Below, piece after piece: positions 1 to 8,129 of a DNA stretch of 41,168 nt (positions are counted from its first letter, which is position 1; each line of letters opens with the position of its first letter). Under the pieces are notes generated by a model, which was given only the letters and a program-made list of their open reading frames with translations, did not search any database and was not told the DNA's origin. The position numbers and the translations under genes were made by a program. This DNA comes from Sedimentisphaerales bacterium (GTDB taxonomy: Bacteria; Planctomycetota; Phycisphaerae; Sedimentisphaerales; Anaerobacaceae): contig JANQHJ010000094.1 in the NCBI GenBank assembly GCA_028282745.1, positions 1 through 41,168 on the forward strand, written 5' to 3'.

Positions 1-177
1 GAAGGTAAATGTATCTTCGTCCGGCTGGATAAGGGCCCATGCGAAGATCGCAACACTGACCATGTTGACGTTGGCCTCTTTCATCAGGCGGATATCTTCG
101 TGCCAAATTTCTTCGGGCCATTGCTCGGGGAAATAATCCCCACCAAAAATGATTTTGGGTATTTTAGGTGTAATCAT
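1..177 (-). CDS. Beta-galactosidase GH42, N-terminal fragment (cut by window edge)
   Basis: Reading the minus strand from an ATG at 177 gives 59 uninterrupted codons to the window edge. They begin [10 protein letters not shown] and run through GGDYFPEQW at about residues 12-20 to a segment containing FAWALIQP. The GGDYxPEQW block followed by a helix with [11 protein letters not shown] and then the FxWxxxQP strand is the typical start of the GH42 beta-galactosidase TIM barrel; in the family these enzymes cleave terminal beta-galactosides. A weak CAGGA lies about 12 bases before the ATG. No signal peptide is visible, so it is probably cytoplasmic. It lies 141 bases downstream of the zinc-ribbon gene on the same strand and probably belongs to the same glycan-use operon. 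The catalytic acid/base and nucleophile lie outside the window and cannot be checked. Confidence 0.85.
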   Translation of the reverse strand, partial: MITPKIPKIIFGGDYFPEQWPEEIWHEDIRLMKEANVNMVSVAIFAWALIQPDEDTFTF

Positions 178-318
178 ATAACAGTCCTGTTTATTAATAC
201 AATTCACTCATCGTTTAAAATGATTCGACAGGAAGAATTAAGCTACTAAATGACCCGTTATTTTTCTTCACTCAAAGAGTCTTGCTTTTATCTATTGCTC
301 TTGGCGTTTTTACTTTTT

Positions 319-549
319 CTATTCGTCCTTTGCCATGATATCTTCTACCGTGTAACGTTTGAGCATGTCTTTGTACTTGCGTTTGTAAACCGAGTACAGC
401 CGCAGTATCTCAAACTCATTACCTTCCCAGTTACAGCGTCTGCAGTAATACTGGTCGAGCTCTTTTTCGTAAAGAAGGTCGTAATCCACTTCACGGAACA
501 AACATTCCGGACATCTATAATTTATTTTGCCTGTTCTACCTTGAGACAT
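319..549 (-). CDS. Small zinc-ribbon protein
   Basis: A 76-residue protein with two CxxC knuckles: Cys13/Cys16 (CPEC) and Cys36/Cys39 (CRRC), 20 residues apart, followed by a basic, Tyr- and Lys-rich tail. This spacing is what a single zinc-ribbon needs. There is no signal peptide or membrane segment. Its ATG lies inside the 3' end of the preceding 611-residue gene, overlapping it by 28 bases, which suggests translational coupling, and the GH42 gene follows. The specific family is not recognised. It could be a nucleic-acid-binding or accessory zinc protein. The case that it is real rests on the paired Cys motifs and the operon position. The plus-strand reading across the same bases is Leu/Phe-rich and much less protein-like. 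Confidence 0.7.
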   Translation of the reverse strand: MSQGRTGKINYRCPECLFREVDYDLLYEKELDQYYCRRCNWEGNEFEILRLYSVYKRKYKDMLKRYTVEDIMAKDE

Positions 550-2357
550 GTTATCAACTCCTGATTCAGTTCAATGCTTTTAGTAATACCGATCTTCAGA
601 TTTGGTGCGAAAGAATAGCCTTCCTCGTAGTATCCGCCGCAGTTGTCGTTCTCCGGTGTAAGGCTGACTTTGGTCTGTACCTGCGGGATAATTGCTTCTA
701 CGTGATTGATATTCTCAGCACCGAATTCGCGACATCTGTAATCGTAGCTTAGTTCGTTTCTTGAGCCGTCTTTACCTACGACAGCCAGTAAGCATCCGGT
801 CATATCTTCGGGGTACTCGGTCGTTCCCCAGCAGGAAGTGAGGAATTCGTCAACTTCAATCTTTGTTTGCGGGCTTGTTGAGTCAACGATCTTTCTGCTG
901 ATAATGATCTCGCCGGTGTTTTCTTTGAATGTATAGGTAGTTTGCAGCTTAATGCTTAGGTCATTAAATTCAATCTCAACTGGTTTGACTGTCAAAATGC
1001 GACAGCCTTGTGCTTCGCTGTATTGGCCGGTGCTGCGGCAGGAACTGAGGTCGATCTCTTCACCTTTATAGCGTACCTTGCAGCTTTTAATAGCGCCTTC
1101 GCCGGCGTAATGCGTAAAGGCTCCGGCACGGTAGCGAGACTGGACGATGAACGGATATGACGCGTCCTGGTTAGCGGCAGTGCCGGCTCCACAGGGGCGA
1201 GTCAGTTTCGAAGCGTATGGGCGAAGGTCAGTGATGGCTCCACCTTGCTTGAGGTCGATCTGTACGCGGAACTGTGAATCGGCGTACCAGAAGGCTTGAT
1301 TCTTTGTGCCGAAGACAATGTCTTTCCAGAGGCCGCAGATAGGGCCGCTGCGAGGCTGGTTCTTGCGGAACCATTTGGCGAATTCGGTCATGCCCATATC
1401 CTCGATCTTGCCTTCCTGTTTGAGCAGGCCGTAGTAGGCGAGGAAATCTTCGTAACTCTTTTTGAGGACCCTATATTCGCATTCCCATCTGCCTGCTTTT
1501 CCCATCCAGCCTGGGCCGACATATACGAGGTTGTAGCTAAAGCCCTTGTTGAATTTTTTCATTACCTGGTATTGGTCAACGAGATTGTACATATATGGCA
1601 GTCGGTCGCCTTCATATATAAGGCCTCTTATGATATTTTGCGGGTGTGTTCCGAACATGTCGCCGGAGTTGTCCATTAGTGCCAGCAGATCGCGTGATAA
1701 ATGCGGGACAGCGACGATACCGGAATCATCTTCATCATTCTCTGCGATCGCATGGGAATTCTTTTTAGAAGGTACCCACGCTGTCCAGGGCGAGCCGTCC
1801 ATTAGTGTGTACCATGAATAGTTTGCATGACGGAACACTTTCGGGCCTTCCTCAAAGCATGTAGCTACAGCGATCTCGACCATTGGATATTTCTCTTTGA
1901 TGTGGTTGATGAGCTCGGCGTCCATGAAATATGAGCCGGTCGATGTAGGATAAAAGCCGAATACGTCCTTGAATCGCTCGAAGGAGTCTTCGACGATCTT
2001 AATTTTCATGTCCATCGGGAACAACCACATCGCAAGCTCTTTAGATTTATGTTTTTCGCGGAATTCCTTGCAGTTGACGCCGAGGAAGGTATGGCCGATC
2101 TCGTCGCCATATTCCTTATTGTACTGTCTTGCAAGTTCACAGCATTCTTCATTAAAAAGGCTTGCATAAGTCATTTGTATTGTTGTCTTTAGCCCATTGT
2201 CATGGGCTATCTGCTGCTGAAGCCGGAAGATGTCGAGCGATTCGGTAACGACCTCTTTCTTGCTCAATTCTTCCGATTTACCGCTCTGAGCGTCAGTGTC
2301 GATATATTCAGGTATGAGCTCAGGCCTGTGAATTAGGTTTAGAATGAATTTGTCCAT
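522..2357 (-). CDS. Putative glycan-active protein with deacetylase/GH57-like barrel and C-terminal beta domain
   Basis: A 611-residue protein without a signal peptide. The first half (about residues 1-330) alternates strands and helices in the manner of the NodB polysaccharide-deacetylase / GH57 beta/alpha-barrel superfamily: an opening FILNLIHRPEL strand, a QMTYASLFNEE segment, then GDEIGHTFLG, where an Asp/His pair is spaced as in metal-dependent deacetylases. The second half (about 360-611) is beta-rich and looks like a carbohydrate-processing beta-sandwich. The start is supported by AAAGG about 9 bases upstream of the ATG. It is the first gene of a minus-strand unit leading into the zinc-ribbon and the GH42 gene, so a role in glycan breakdown is likely. 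The exact activity is not recognised and the superfamily assignment is tentative; it could equally be an uncharacterised glycosidase. Confidence 0.65.
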   Translation of the reverse strand: MDKFILNLIHRPELIPEYIDTDAQSGKSEELSKKEVVTESLDIFRLQQQIAHDNGLKTTIQMTYASLFNEECCELARQYNKEYGDEIGHTFLGVNCKEFREKHKSKELAMWLFPMDMKIKIVEDSFERFKDVFGFYPTSTGSYFMDAELINHIKEKYPMVEIAVATCFEEGPKVFRHANYSWYTLMDGSPWTAWVPSKKNSHAIAENDEDDSGIVAVPHLSRDLLALMDNSGDMFGTHPQNIIRGLIYEGDRLPYMYNLVDQYQVMKKFNKGFSYNLVYVGPGWMGKAGRWECEYRVLKKSYEDFLAYYGLLKQEGKIEDMGMTEFAKWFRKNQPRSGPICGLWKDIVFGTKNQAFWYADSQFRVQIDLKQGGAITDLRPYASKLTRPCGAGTAANQDASYPFIVQSRYRAGAFTHYAGEGAIKSCKVRYKGEEIDLSSCRSTGQYSEAQGCRILTVKPVEIEFNDLSIKLQTTYTFKENTGEIIISRKIVDSTSPQTKIEVDEFLTSCWGTTEYPEDMTGCLLAVVGKDGSRNELSYDYRCREFGAENINHVEAIIPQVQTKVSLTPENDNCGGYYEEGYSFAPNLKIGITKSIELNQELITCLKVEQAK

Positions 2358-2516
2358 GTGATACTACCTTTCCCGTTTCTGTACGCACTCTTTGTTATTC
2401 AAGTAATGCTGAAATTCAAAATGTGCCGTATGATAACCAATTTAATCGAATCGCGAAAGTTCTTTGTGTGTAATGACAGCTGTTTTTTTGAGATGGCTGC
2501 TTGTTTGAGTAAACCG

Positions 2517-2542
2517 GGTGGAAAAAGGATATTTTTTCCACC
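2517..2542 (+). promoter_or_regulatory. Perfect inverted repeat with T-run (terminator-like or operator)
   Basis: The arms GGTGGAAAAA (2517-2526) and TTTTTCCACC (2533-2542) are perfectly complementary around a 6-base spacer, and five T residues follow on the plus strand. It has the form of an intrinsic terminator for plus-strand transcription, but no gene lies upstream on that strand. It sits about 160 bases before the start of the minus-strand 611-residue gene, so it may instead be an operator or may stop spurious antisense transcripts. Confidence 0.45.
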
Positions 2543-2998
2543 TTTTTGATAGTCCTATGGCGAAAGGGTTTTTCTTGTTTTTAATGCGACCTTGTAATCC
2601 CTTTATTTACATAACCTTGTGGAATGTAGGGAGTTCAGTTATCTCCGTTTTTGATAGCAGGGAGTTATTTTGCGGCAATTAATATGTCAATACCGGCTTG
2701 TGTGTCTGGACTAAAGAATAGTATTTTCCTTTTTTCGAGCAAGAATTTGCTTGAATTTCTAAATAGCAGTATTGACAGAGACTTATCAAAAATGTAAAAT
2801 AATATGTTCTAAATCTATGGAGTGAAGTATCGCAAGGGAGTGACAAAAGGAAATATGATGTTGGTCTCTTGTTAAACGGAAGAAGGAGCCAAGGATACAA
2901 TAGAAAATTGTTGCTATAACTGGGCCATTTGCTAACGCTTAGTTGCAGAGATCTAATCCCGGCGGATAATTGATCCTGCATTGTGTTCCCAAAGCGTG

Positions 2999-3038
2999 CT
3001 GAAACAGCGAAAACAGGAATTGTGCTTAATTGTTTCAG
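2999..3038 (+). promoter_or_regulatory. Possible stem-loop in exopolysaccharide leader
   Basis: CTGAAACA at 2999-3006 is exactly complementary to TGTTTCAG at 3031-3038, with a G-T pair possible at each end and a 24-base loop. A second weaker pairing, GAGGG with CCCTC, follows within 50 bases. Together they could form a structured leader RNA. No known riboswitch consensus was recognised. Confidence 0.25.
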
Positions 3039-3300
3039 TTTGCGATGGCTGTGAGGGAGCAAGAGAGCCTGCCCTCCAACAATCTGCAAGAGAACTTCCA
3101 TTTAATAAAAATTGGGTTTATTGCGCTGGTTTTTTATTACACCGGCAAAAGTTTAGGTCCGTTAGGCTATTTAGTGACATAGTATTGTGGATAGGGTTTG
3201 TCGAGTCAAGATTTTGTCAAAGTGTGTTATTAGTACTGATAAAAAAGCAAATACAGGGAACTTAACGAACATAATATCGGTGTTGCGTATAAAACTATAA

Positions 3301-3312
3301 AACCCGCGGGTT
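3301..3312. promoter_or_regulatory. GC-rich 12-bp palindrome, candidate operator
   Basis: AACCCGCGGGTT is a perfect palindrome set in A/T-rich sequence, directly after TATAAAACTATAAA. It lies 127 bases before the first exopolysaccharide gene. The position beside a possible -10 element suits a repressor or activator site, but no binding protein can be named. Confidence 0.35.
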
Positions 3313-3439
3313 ACAGGCCATTCAAATGTAACTGACAGGGACGGAGTCTGCGCATTGGGATAAAGCTAAAGAGGCCCGGAGATGGAGATCAAATCAGGCC
3401 TTTTAAAAACAAAAAACGGTTCTGGCGAAAGGAAAGAAG

Positions 3440-4192
3440 ATGAAAATTTCTCAAGATTTAACAATCAAGAGACTAACGGTGTACATTTTTTCGGCGATCG
3501 CGATAGTGATGTTTGTATCGGGTTGTGAAAAGACACCGCAATATCCGAGTGCATTAGAAGCCGGGCCTACTCCGGCGCCACGGTCCAATTTGATGCCGGG
3601 TGATGAGATCGAGGTTAAGTTCTTCTATACTCCCCAGTTAAATGAAGAGCAGATGATAAGGCCTGATGGCAGTATTTCTCTTCAGCTTGTTGGAGAAGTA
3701 ACGGCCCAGGGCAAAACGCCTGCTGAGCTAAGGGAAGAACTGACAAGCCTTTACGCTCCTCATGTGCAGGAGAAGCTTGATGTTGCCGTTATTGTCAGGT
3801 CGTTCAGAAATCAGCGAGTATATGTAGGTGGTCAGGTTAAAAAACCGGGTGTTATCGAGATGCCGGGTAGCTTAACAGCTCTGGATGCTATTCTGGAAGC
3901 TGGTGGGTTCAATATGGAAAAGGCTGAGCCTAAGAACGTGATCGTTATTCGCCACCAGGGTGGGAAACGTTACGGTTATTCGCTCGATCTGATGCCGATA
4001 CTCGAAGGTGGAGAAACTCAGCCGTTCCTCCTGACAGCACAGGATATTATCTATGTCCCGAGAACGGAAATTGCCAAGGCGGGTCAATGGGTTGATCAGC
4101 ATATTAATGACTTGATCCCCAAGACAGGATTTATTTTCACAAGGACTACAGGCGGCAATACGATCAGCTTCGATACTTCAGATAAGTACTAA
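3440..4192 (+). CDS. Polysaccharide export lipoprotein (Wza/OtnA-like, SLBB)
   Basis: A 250-residue protein with a type II signal peptide: hydrophobic residues 14-26 followed by the lipobox VSGC with Cys29. The Poly_export domain starts at about residue 52 (PGDEIEVKFFYTPQLN) and includes the RPDGSISL strand. A single SLBB-like domain follows (RVYVGGQVKKPGVIEMPG, about residues 127-145). In this family the protein forms the outer-membrane/periplasmic channel for exported polysaccharide. It is shorter than E. coli Wza (about 380 residues), which is common for single-SLBB members. A good AAGGA-type ribosome site precedes the ATG. It is the first gene of the cluster and lies 86 bases ahead of the Wzc-like gene, its usual partner. 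Confidence 0.9.
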   Translation: MKISQDLTIKRLTVYIFSAIAIVMFVSGCEKTPQYPSALEAGPTPAPRSNLMPGDEIEVKFFYTPQLNEEQMIRPDGSISLQLVGEVTAQGKTPAELREELTSLYAPHVQEKLDVAVIVRSFRNQRVYVGGQVKKPGVIEMPGSLTALDAILEAGGFNMEKAEPKNVIVIRHQGGKRYGYSLDLMPILEGGETQPFLLTAQDIIYVPRTEIAKAGQWVDQHINDLIPKTGFIFTRTTGGNTISFDTSDKY

Positions 4193-4278
4193 TTGTGGCC
4201 GGGAGAATATCTGTATATCAGTGCGGTCTTTAAAGGATCGTACTATGAGGAAATTAGAGTTATTTTTGGGAAACAACC

Positions 4279-6885
4279 GTGCTTGAGATTGAAGAGAGAA
4301 ATAGTGAAACGTCATTAAGAGACTTGTGCTATGTTCTGTTTCAGCATAAGCGGAAAATGATAGTTTTCTTCGTTTTTGTAATGTCGTTGGCAGCATTAAA
4401 AACTTTTATGACTGCTAATGTTTATCAGTCAGAGGCAACACTGTTTGTTCGGTTAGGCGGTGAAAGTATCAAGCTGGATCCGACCGCGACTACCGGCCAG
4501 ACCGTGAATGTAAGTCAGTCCCGCGAAAGCGAACTGAATTCGGAGGTCGCGATTTTTAAGAACCGTGAATTGGCTGAAGAAGTTATAAAGGCAATCGGAG
4601 TTGAAAGATTTCAACAGGTATCAGGTAAAAAGAAAAAAACCAAAAGCGATCTTAAAGGCTCAAAGCAGGCTGAATTTAATCAAGTTGTACTTGGTGTAAT
4701 GAATGCTACAAATGCAAAGGTTCTTAAGAATAGTAACATTATAAATGTCACTTACGAATCAGAGGACCCAAATTTTGCACAGGAAGTAGTCACAAAGCTG
4801 ATAGAGTTTTTCCTTGAAAAACATATTGCAGTACACCGGACGTCCGGGTCTTACGAGTTTTTTGTTGAGCAAGCTGCCTTGAAGCGCAGTTTGCTTGGTG
4901 AGTCCGAGAAGAAACTGTGGAAGCTTAGGAATGAAACCGGGATAACTTCGGTTGAGAAAGAGCGTGCGATGCTTTTAAACCGACTCGGCACTGCAGAACT
5001 TGAGATGGAGCGGACCGAGGCAGAATTGGCGGCTTCAAGGGCTAAAGTGGAGGCTTTGCGCAAGACGTTACAGCCGACGTTGCTTGACGAGCAGTCGATC
5101 TTATTATCGCTGGAATCGAAATTTGAAGTTCAACAGCGCCAAATTAGCGAAATCAAAGAAAAGCTTAAATATCTTAACGATAATGAAATCGAGATAGGGC
5201 AACAAGAAATTTCGATCGGGAAGCAAAAAGAAGACTTTCTAAAATATAGAGAGCATAGAGAGCAGGCCAGAATCAATGATGCTTTGGAGAGAGGCAAGAT
5301 CGTTAATATAAGCTTAGTTCAAAGACCAACATTACCTATCAATCCGATCAGGCCCAAGAAGGCATTAAATATTGCTTTGGGATTTGCAGCCGGAGTGTTT
5401 GGGGCATTTGGGCTTGCGCTGTTATGTGCCTATTTCGATCATTCCATTAAGACACCTGAGGAGGCAGAAGAGCAGTTAGGGACTCTGGCTTTGGCTTCAG
5501 TTCCTTTAATGAAATTTGGGAGTTCTAATGGTACTGTCTCAAACGAGAGTGCCGGGGCATTAGCTGGTATTAAAGCCAGGATTAACGATGCAGGGGCAAG
5601 TTCATTAAAACATGAGTTAGCTGAATTAAAGAATGATTACAAAAACAAAATAGCCAGGCTCGAAACGGACCATAAAAACGTTCTGGCAAAACTGAAAGAA
5701 AATAGTAAAGGATTGATAGCTAAAGCCGACGCTGAGAAAAACAAGAAGCTGGATGAGCTTGGAAGTCTTGGTATTCGTAACAGGCGTGAGATGGAAGAGA
5801 TTAAGCTTCTTAAGAAGAACGAAGAAGAAAAATATCTCAATGATAAAGACAGGTTGGTTTCTGAATACAAAGATAAAAAGGCTAAAACCAACAAAAAACA
5901 AAGAGCTAAATTGGCCGGCGAGCATGAAGCGGCTCTAAATAAATTAGCGGAAGGTCACAAGAGCAAGCTTGCAGAGTTAAAAGACAAGGCTAAAACCCAG
6001 TCAGAAGCCGTTGATAAGGCAAAACGTGAATTGCAAGTGGAAATAGCCCGGATAGAAGCATGCAATAAAGAATTGCCTGGTAAGTGTAATACCGATGTGC
6101 AAAACGAGAAACACCGATTTGCTGAAGAAAAGAACAGGATAGCGACCGAGTACAAACGAGCAAAAGCTAAGCTCGAAGCTTCTGTCCAGCCGGTATCCGA
6201 GAATCAAACACCCCAGGCTAAATCTCAAACTGAGAGAGTCAAAATATTCTCTGCCAAGGATAAGGAATGCTACGAAGTTTTCAGAGAGCGTTTGCTGATG
6301 ACGTGCTCTAATGGCTCGAAGAAGCCGACGTATGTCCTTGGTTTGGTTGGTTGCCATCCCGGGCAGGGCGTTAGTACGGTAAGCGCGAATCTTGCTTCTG
6401 CTCTTTCACGAAGGGGCGAAGATTCGGTGTTGCTTGTAGATGCAGATGTAAGCAGTCCTTCATTGCATAGAGTTTTTGGTGCGGAACTGTCGCCGGGTTT
6501 GAGTGATGTTTTAGCAAAGCGTATGGGTGATACCAGTATTCAAAATATGTCGGAGCAGAACGTTGATATTCTCCCGGCTGGTAAAGCTGACGGCAATCTT
6601 TCTGAGATATTCAATGCAGATGAATTTGCAGAATTTGTCGAGACTATTAGAGGTCGCTATAACTTTGTGATAATTGACATCCCCGCCTTGAGCGAGTCAA
6701 GTTCATCGGTGCGGCTGGCGAGTTTATGTGACGGCGTTGTTATGGTTGTAGAGGCCGAGCAGCTTCGCAGAGAGATCGCTCAAAGAGCAAAAGCTCAATT
6801 AGAAAAGTATAACGTGAATATCCTCGGGATCGTTCTTAATAAAAGACGTTTCCGAGTACCCCAATGGTTGTACAAGAGATTATAA
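4279..6885 (+). CDS. Wzz/Wzc-like polysaccharide co-polymerase with degenerate kinase domain
   Basis: An 868-residue protein starting at GTG. It has a Wzz N-terminal domain with TM1 at about 28-44, periplasmic coiled coils at about 200-330, a Pro-rich segment NPIRPKKA, and TM2 at about 363-384. A highly charged Lys/Glu coiled coil of about 200 residues (438-638) follows, then a BY-kinase-like P-loop domain (about 680-868). The Walker A reads PGQGVST with Val698 where the invariant Lys is expected. The A' motif is LLVDAD followed by VSSPS instead of the usual RRP, and the B motif is FVIIDIP. The C-terminus has one Tyr (WLYKRL) rather than a Tyr cluster. In the family it sets chain length and drives export with Wza. 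Here it may be a non-catalytic scaffold or use an unusual ATP site. The long cytoplasmic coiled coil is not normal for Wzc. Confidence 0.88.
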   Translation: MLEIEERNSETSLRDLCYVLFQHKRKMIVFFVFVMSLAALKTFMTANVYQSEATLFVRLGGESIKLDPTATTGQTVNVSQSRESELNSEVAIFKNRELAEEVIKAIGVERFQQVSGKKKKTKSDLKGSKQAEFNQVVLGVMNATNAKVLKNSNIINVTYESEDPNFAQEVVTKLIEFFLEKHIAVHRTSGSYEFFVEQAALKRSLLGESEKKLWKLRNETGITSVEKERAMLLNRLGTAELEMERTEAELAASRAKVEALRKTLQPTLLDEQSILLSLESKFEVQQRQISEIKEKLKYLNDNEIEIGQQEISIGKQKEDFLKYREHREQARINDALERGKIVNISLVQRPTLPINPIRPKKALNIALGFAAGVFGAFGLALLCAYFDHSIKTPEEAEEQLGTLALASVPLMKFGSSNGTVSNESAGALAGIKARINDAGASSLKHELAELKNDYKNKIARLETDHKNVLAKLKENSKGLIAKADAEKNKKLDELGSLGIRNRREMEEIKLLKKNEEEKYLNDKDRLVSEYKDKKAKTNKKQRAKLAGEHEAALNKLAEGHKSKLAELKDKAKTQSEAVDKAKRELQVEIARIEACNKELPGKCNTDVQNEKHRFAEEKNRIATEYKRAKAKLEASVQPVSENQTPQAKSQTERVKIFSAKDKECYEVFRERLLMTCSNGSKKPTYVLGLVGCHPGQGVSTVSANLASALSRRGEDSVLLVDADVSSPSLHRVFGAELSPGLSDVLAKRMGDTSIQNMSEQNVDILPAGKADGNLSEIFNADEFAEFVETIRGRYNFVIIDIPALSESSSSVRLASLCDGVVMVVEAEQLRREIAQRAKAQLEKYNVNILGIVLNKRRFRVPQWLYKRL

Positions 6886-6932
6886 CACTGAAGCAAGGAA
6901 AGAGAAAATTGTAAGGGTCAGAGGAAGGGAAA

Positions 6933-8129
6933 ATGTTTTTATCGAAGTTCACCAGAGTTTTCGGCAGTATAAAAAAACACAAGAGTGCAGCGAGGATTCA
7001 TTCGGCTAAGCAATTTCGGATGATACTGGAGCATGAACGCTCACGAGCTGACCGTAATCAGCATCAGTTCTCGTTGCTTATCCTTGATATGAGTAACATC
7101 CAGAGTAAGAACGGGCATGTGAAGTGCCTGATGGAGATTCTTACTAAGCGTATCCGTTCTGTTGACGAAGCCGGCTGGATGAATAACCATAGTATGGGTG
7201 TTCTGCTTCCTTATACGAGAGAGGCTGGTGCGTGGAAGCTGGCTAATGATATTTGCCGGATGGAGTCGGTTAAAGATTATCCTCCGACTTGCACGGTTTA
7301 CTCTTATCCTTCGAAGGATTTTTACGACGACGGCAATGGTGATGGCGAGACTGGCCAGAAGACCTTCAGGGATATATATCCGCAATGGCAAAAGTCCGGG
7401 TCGCGAGATGTTTTTTCTGTCGTCAGCAGTATTGTTGATGAGCCCGAATCTATGACAGGGCAGCTTGATTTGTGCCTTAAGCATCAAGGCAAGGTAAGGG
7501 ATGAAGTTTTTGGGCCATTTTTGTTACAACCCCTGCCACTATGGAAACGTACTATTGATGTTATTGGTGCGACAGCTGCTATTACCCTGTTTTCTCCGAT
7601 CATGCTTTTTGTGGTGATTGGTATTAAGTTGACATCCAAAGGGCCTGTAATATTTAAACAGAAAAGAGCCGGGCTTGGCGGTAAGGCGTTTGATTTTTAC
7701 AAGTTCCGGTCAATGATAATTGACGCTGAGTCACAAAAAGAAAAACTCATGAAATATAACGAGCGTATTGGGCCAGTGTTTAAAATGAACAATGACCCAC
7801 GGATTACTCGTTTTGGTACATTTATCAGGAAATGGAGCCTTGATGAGCTGCCTCAATTGTTCAATGTTCTAAAGGGCGATCTCAGTCTTGTCGGGCCGAG
7901 GCCTTTGGTTATCGATGAGGCACGGCAGCATAATCAATGGCAGGACAGGCGGCTGTGCATTACTCCGGGTATCACCTGCTTGTGGCAGATTTATGCTCGA
8001 GATGATTCTTCATTTGACCGTTGGGCAAGATTAGATATCAACTATATCACTCAGCGTTCTTTCTGGCTTGATCTTAAGATACTCTTTAAAACATTGCCGG
8101 CGGTCCTCATGCATAAAGGCGCATGTTGA
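6933..8129 (+). CDS. Exopolysaccharide initiating sugar-1-phosphate transferase with degenerate GGDEF-like N-domain
   Basis: A 398-residue protein. Residues about 200-398 form a bacterial sugar transferase (monotopic phosphoglycosyl transferase) domain: a membrane re-entrant/TM segment at about 206-230, the block GPVIFKQKRAG, FYKFRSM, the catalytic Asp-Glu in SLDELPQL (about 301-308), DLSLVGPRPL and PGITCLWQI. In the family it moves a sugar-1-phosphate from a UDP-sugar to undecaprenyl phosphate to start repeat-unit assembly. The N-terminal 150 residues resemble a GGDEF fold (FSLLILDMSN, later GVLLPYT) but the GGDEF signature is absent, so it is probably not a cyclase. The four N-terminal membrane helices of WbaP/WcaJ are missing. 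A strong ribosome site, AGGAAGGGA, precedes the ATG. Confidence 0.88.
   Translation: MFLSKFTRVFGSIKKHKSAARIHSAKQFRMILEHERSRADRNQHQFSLLILDMSNIQSKNGHVKCLMEILTKRIRSVDEAGWMNNHSMGVLLPYTREAGAWKLANDICRMESVKDYPPTCTVYSYPSKDFYDDGNGDGETGQKTFRDIYPQWQKSGSRDVFSVVSSIVDEPESMTGQLDLCLKHQGKVRDEVFGPFLLQPLPLWKRTIDVIGATAAITLFSPIMLFVVIGIKLTSKGPVIFKQKRAGLGGKAFDFYKFRSMIIDAESQKEKLMKYNERIGPVFKMNNDPRITRFGTFIRKWSLDELPQLFNVLKGDLSLVGPRPLVIDEARQHNQWQDRRLCITPGITCLWQIYARDDSSFDRWARLDINYITQRSFWLDLKILFKTLPAVLMHKGAC

Larger units (their letters stand above)
2358..3439. other. Gene-poor divergent regulatory region (1.08 kb)
   Basis: This stretch separates the minus-strand glycan operon from the plus-strand exopolysaccharide cluster. 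The open frames across it on both strands have unlikely composition, no convincing ribosome sites and no recognisable motifs, so I call no gene. It contains a 10-bp perfect inverted repeat at 2517-2542, an 8-bp stem at 2999-3038, a 12-bp GC-rich palindrome at 3301-3312, and an A/T-rich TATAAAACTATAAAA tract just before that palindrome that could include a -10 element. A strong Shine-Dalgarno-like purine run (GAAAGGAAAGAAG) directly precedes the ATG at 3440. Its length suggests a long leader or complex promoter control of the polysaccharide cluster. Confidence 0.6.

Noticed and set aside
250-564. A 104-residue plus-strand open frame opposite the zinc-ribbon gene
   Set aside because: Leu/Phe-rich composition with no domain, and it is antisense to the more convincing CxxC protein.
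2679-3265. Two overlapping open frames in the 1.1 kb gap (2679-3101 minus, 2981-3265 plus)
   Set aside because: No ribosome site, unnatural composition and no motifs; they also overlap each other on opposite strands.
3120-3320. Cyclic-di-GMP (GEMM) riboswitch before the exopolysaccharide cluster
   Set aside because: Fragments such as CCGGCAAAAG looked suggestive, but the tetraloop receptor and the second conserved strand of the consensus are absent.
5626-5925. Long minus-strand frames across the Wzc-like coiled coil
   Set aside because: They are Phe/Leu/Ser-rich antisense readings of the Lys/Glu coiled-coil codons and not proteins in their own right.
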